A DNA stretch of 8,070 nt from ZC4RG30 sp964417875 (GTDB lineage Bacteria; Pseudomonadota; Gammaproteobacteria; Steroidobacterales; Steroidobacteraceae). Where the stretch lies: the NCBI GenBank assembly GCA_964417875.1, contig CAYQJU010000102.1, forward strand, positions 1-8,070, read 5' to 3'. Made by a program: the position numbers and the translations under genes. How positions within the stretch are numbered: the first letter of the stretch is position 1; each line of letters opens with the position of its first letter. The notes below the pieces were generated by a model. That model saw only the letters and a list, made by a program, of their open reading frames with translations. It made no database searches and was not told the origin of the DNA. This document shows, piece by piece, positions 6,373 through 8,070 of the stretch.

Positions 6373-8070
6373 AGCAGGCTGGTGCCGCGCCCCGGTCCGC
6401 CGCCGATGGGTCCTCGCGCACCGTCTCCGTTCGAGACCACCTTCACCCACAGCGTGTCGCCCTCCTTGTAGAAGGAGGTTTCGCTGGCCTTGCGCAGCGC
6501 GTCGAGGCTGCGCTGCTGCCGGCCTTCCGCCGCGGCAGTGAACCCCGGCAACTCGAAGATCACCCAGGAGCCACGATCCATCTCGGTGAGCGTGAGGTTC
6601 AGCGACGGCCGCTCGGTGGCCACCTTGATCTCGGTGCCGGCGCGCACATTGCTGCTGGTCACGGAGTAATCGCGACCATTGCGGCTGAGGATGACCGGCG
6701 GCTGCGCCGCAGCGCCGGCGCGGCGAGCCGGAACGGTGATCGGAACGACTGCCGGCGTGCCGGCGGACCCGGCGACGGCGCGCCCTGCATCGCCGGCCGC
6801 GGCAGCGGGTGCAGCGGCACCGCCACTGGCGCCCGGGCCGGCAGCCGCACCACCTCGCGCACCGCCCCTTGGTGGGCCACCGCCGCCGCCAAAGGTCAGG
6901 CGGCCGATGTCTCCCTTGCACACCGCCGCGTTCCACTCGGGCCTGATCTGGCAGGCCTCTGCATCGGTCGCGATGCTGTCGAACACGCCGTCATGGATCA
7001 GGATGTAGGAATCGGCAATGCCACCCACCGAGCCATCCTTGTCGTGGAACACGGCGGTCTTCCAGGCCGCATTGCCGAGGTTCACATCATTGCCCCAGCG
7101 CCGTTCCATCGTCGGGAAATACACCGGCTTGGCATCGATGAACTTCGCCCGCTCGATGGCGTTCTCGGTGCTGACGCCGGCGCTGGTATACAGCAGGTAT
7201 GAAAGCGCGCCGGTCTTGCGCGTCGCATTGTCCTGGTAGTTGCGGAAGGTGACGTTCTCCACGTCATGCCGGTAGTCGTAATACTCATAGCCGCGGATCG
7301 GGAAATCCGGGATCTGCGGCTTGGGCAGGCTGCGTCCATAGGCCTTCTCCGCATCGGTGCGGGGGTTGCCGATGTTCTCGGTCTCGCCGACGAACAGCGA
7401 ATCGACCACACGCGATGTGAATGGGTCGCGGCCGGCCGAGCCGGATGCGTGCGTGTATCCCATCGCGTTGTCGGCCGCCTTCAGGTTGCGGAAGGTGTGC
7501 ATCTCGCCGCGGCCCCAGACTCCGCCATTGCGGTTCTTGTAGGCGGTCAGGTCCTCATACACCGACTCCAGCGTCCGGCTGTCGGGATCCGCCGGATTCT
7601 CCTTCGGCATGTGCGAGCTGCCGGTCACGCTGAAGCGACCATCGGCGCCGGCATTGCGGTCGAACATGAAGCCGTCGTAGTTCGAGTGCGCGACGTTGCC
7701 ACGGAACGTGCCCATGCGCGTCCGCCGCGGCCAGGTGGCCTTGCTGATCTCGGTGCCTTCGAACTGGCCGGTGGGATGCTCCGGCAACGACAGCCAGAAT
7801 CCGTTCGCATCGGATCCGGCCGCCACATTGTCGATGTAGTCGTTGTTCGGGTTGGTGATCCAGAACGTGGCCACGGTATTGTCGGAGGGAATCAGCACCT
7901 CATTGGAGCCCTGGCCATTGGTGCGCGGTCCCTCCCCGTCGGCCGACAGGTTGGTCGGGACGCAGGGCCTGGTCACATGGCACTTGGTCTGGATGCCGAG
8001 GTTGCGCACATACTGGTTGCCGGTCTCGATGCCGTCCTCGAGGAAGAAGCAGTGGCCCACGGTGTTGTAG
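6360..8070 (-). CDS. CEMIP/TMEM2-like beta-helix protein, 3' part (gene runs off right edge)
   Basis: The last 569 residues of a larger protein; the start is beyond 8070, and the codons to the edge (YNTVGHCFF) continue the conserved fold, so the GTG at 8060 is not taken as the start. Motifs near the edge, GHCFFLEDG, ATFWITNPNNDYIDNVAAGS and GFWLSLPEHP, match the region of animal CEMIP (KIAA1199) and TMEM2/CEMIP2, where the equivalents are HCFFTEDG and STFW-NPNN-AAGSEETGFW. These are G8-domain, right-handed parallel beta-helix proteins tied to hyaluronan binding and breakdown. The homologous helix runs from the edge to about 6903, with repeated N-rich turns. It is followed by a Gly/Ala/Pro linker (about 6741-6892) and a 120-residue C-terminal domain containing SWVIFELPGF and SFYKEGDTLWVKV. 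A G8 domain and signal peptide would be expected upstream but are not visible. Polysaccharide or glycan binding is inferred; activity is unknown. Confidence 0.82.
   Translation of the reverse strand, partial: YNTVGHCFFLEDGIETGNQYVRNLGIQTKCHVTRPCVPTNLSADGEGPRTNGQGSNEVLIPSDNTVATFWITNPNNDYIDNVAAGSDANGFWLSLPEHPTGQFEGTEISKATWPRRTRMGTFRGNVAHSNYDGFMFDRNAGADGRFSVTGSSHMPKENPADPDSRTLESVYEDLTAYKNRNGGVWGRGEMHTFRNLKAADNAMGYTHASGSAGRDPFTSRVVDSLFVGETENIGNPRTDAEKAYGRSLPKPQIPDFPIRGYEYYDYRHDVENVTFRNYQDNATRKTGALSYLLYTSAGVSTENAIERAKFIDAKPVYFPTMERRWGNDVNLGNAAWKTAVFHDKDGSVGGIADSYILIHDGVFDSIATDAEACQIRPEWNAAVCKGDIGRLTFGGGGGPPRGGARGGAAAGPGASGGAAAPAAAAGDAGRAVAGSAGTPAVVPITVPARRAGAAAQPPVILSRNGRDYSVTSSNVRAGTEIKVATERPSLNLTLTEMDRGSWVIFELPGFTAAAEGRQQRSLDALRKASETSFYKEGDTLWVKVVSNGDGARGPIGGGPGRGTSLLVSR
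6741..6892 (-). other. Gly/Ala/Pro-rich low-complexity linker in the CEMIP-like protein
   Basis: About 50 residues made almost only of Gly, Ala, Pro, Arg and Ser (it begins GGGGGPPRGGARGG after the LTF that closes the helix domain). It separates the beta-helix from the C-terminal domain and is probably flexible. The DNA is correspondingly very GC-rich, but the reading frame stays intact on both sides. Confidence 0.75.

Noticed and set aside
6679..7008. Plus-strand frame rich in Ala and Pro opposite the linker of the CEMIP-like protein
   Set aside because: It merely mirrors the Gly/Ala/Pro linker on the other strand and has no ribosome site or motif.

Overview
The window is GC-rich chromosomal DNA whose coding density, gene families and strong Shine-Dalgarno sites point to a Gram-negative proteobacterium. 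The TonB-dependent receptor and the DUF6152 and PDFNGSW-type secreted proteins suggest a gammaproteobacterium of the Steroidobacter/Nevskia/Woeseia type, but that placement is inference from family distribution, not from a marker gene. No rRNA, tRNA, transposase, CRISPR array or phage gene was seen.

Layout. The left half (about 86-4813) carries five genes, all on the + strand. They are a TonB-dependent outer-membrane receptor (808 aa), a small DUF6152 secreted protein (140 aa), a conserved secreted protein of unknown function (292-293 aa), a second small secreted protein with two cysteines (129 aa), and a DUF2784 inner-membrane protein (135 aa). The first three lie 50 and 18-21 bases apart and look like one transcription unit: an outer-membrane importer followed by two exported proteins. 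A 93-base gap holding a short inverted repeat separates them from the last two genes.

The right half starts with a minus-strand FEN/PIN-type 5'-3' exonuclease (best start GTG at 5686). A class I cytochrome c gene on the + strand (5949-6347) lies divergent from it. Converging on the cytochrome gene, with only 12 bases between the stop codons, is the 3' part of a minus-strand gene that runs off the right edge. It encodes a bacterial relative of the animal CEMIP/TMEM2 (cell-migration-inducing, hyaluronan-binding) beta-helix proteins, followed by a Gly/Ala/Pro-rich linker and a small C-terminal domain.

Working picture. Six of the eight genes encode envelope or exported proteins. The receptor, DUF6152 protein and PDFNGSW-type protein plausibly act together in uptake or handling of an unknown substrate across the outer membrane and periplasm. 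The cytochrome c is ordinary periplasmic electron transfer, and the exonuclease is the only clearly cytoplasmic enzyme. The most unusual item is the CEMIP/TMEM2-like protein. I found no clear defence system or other multi-gene novelty.
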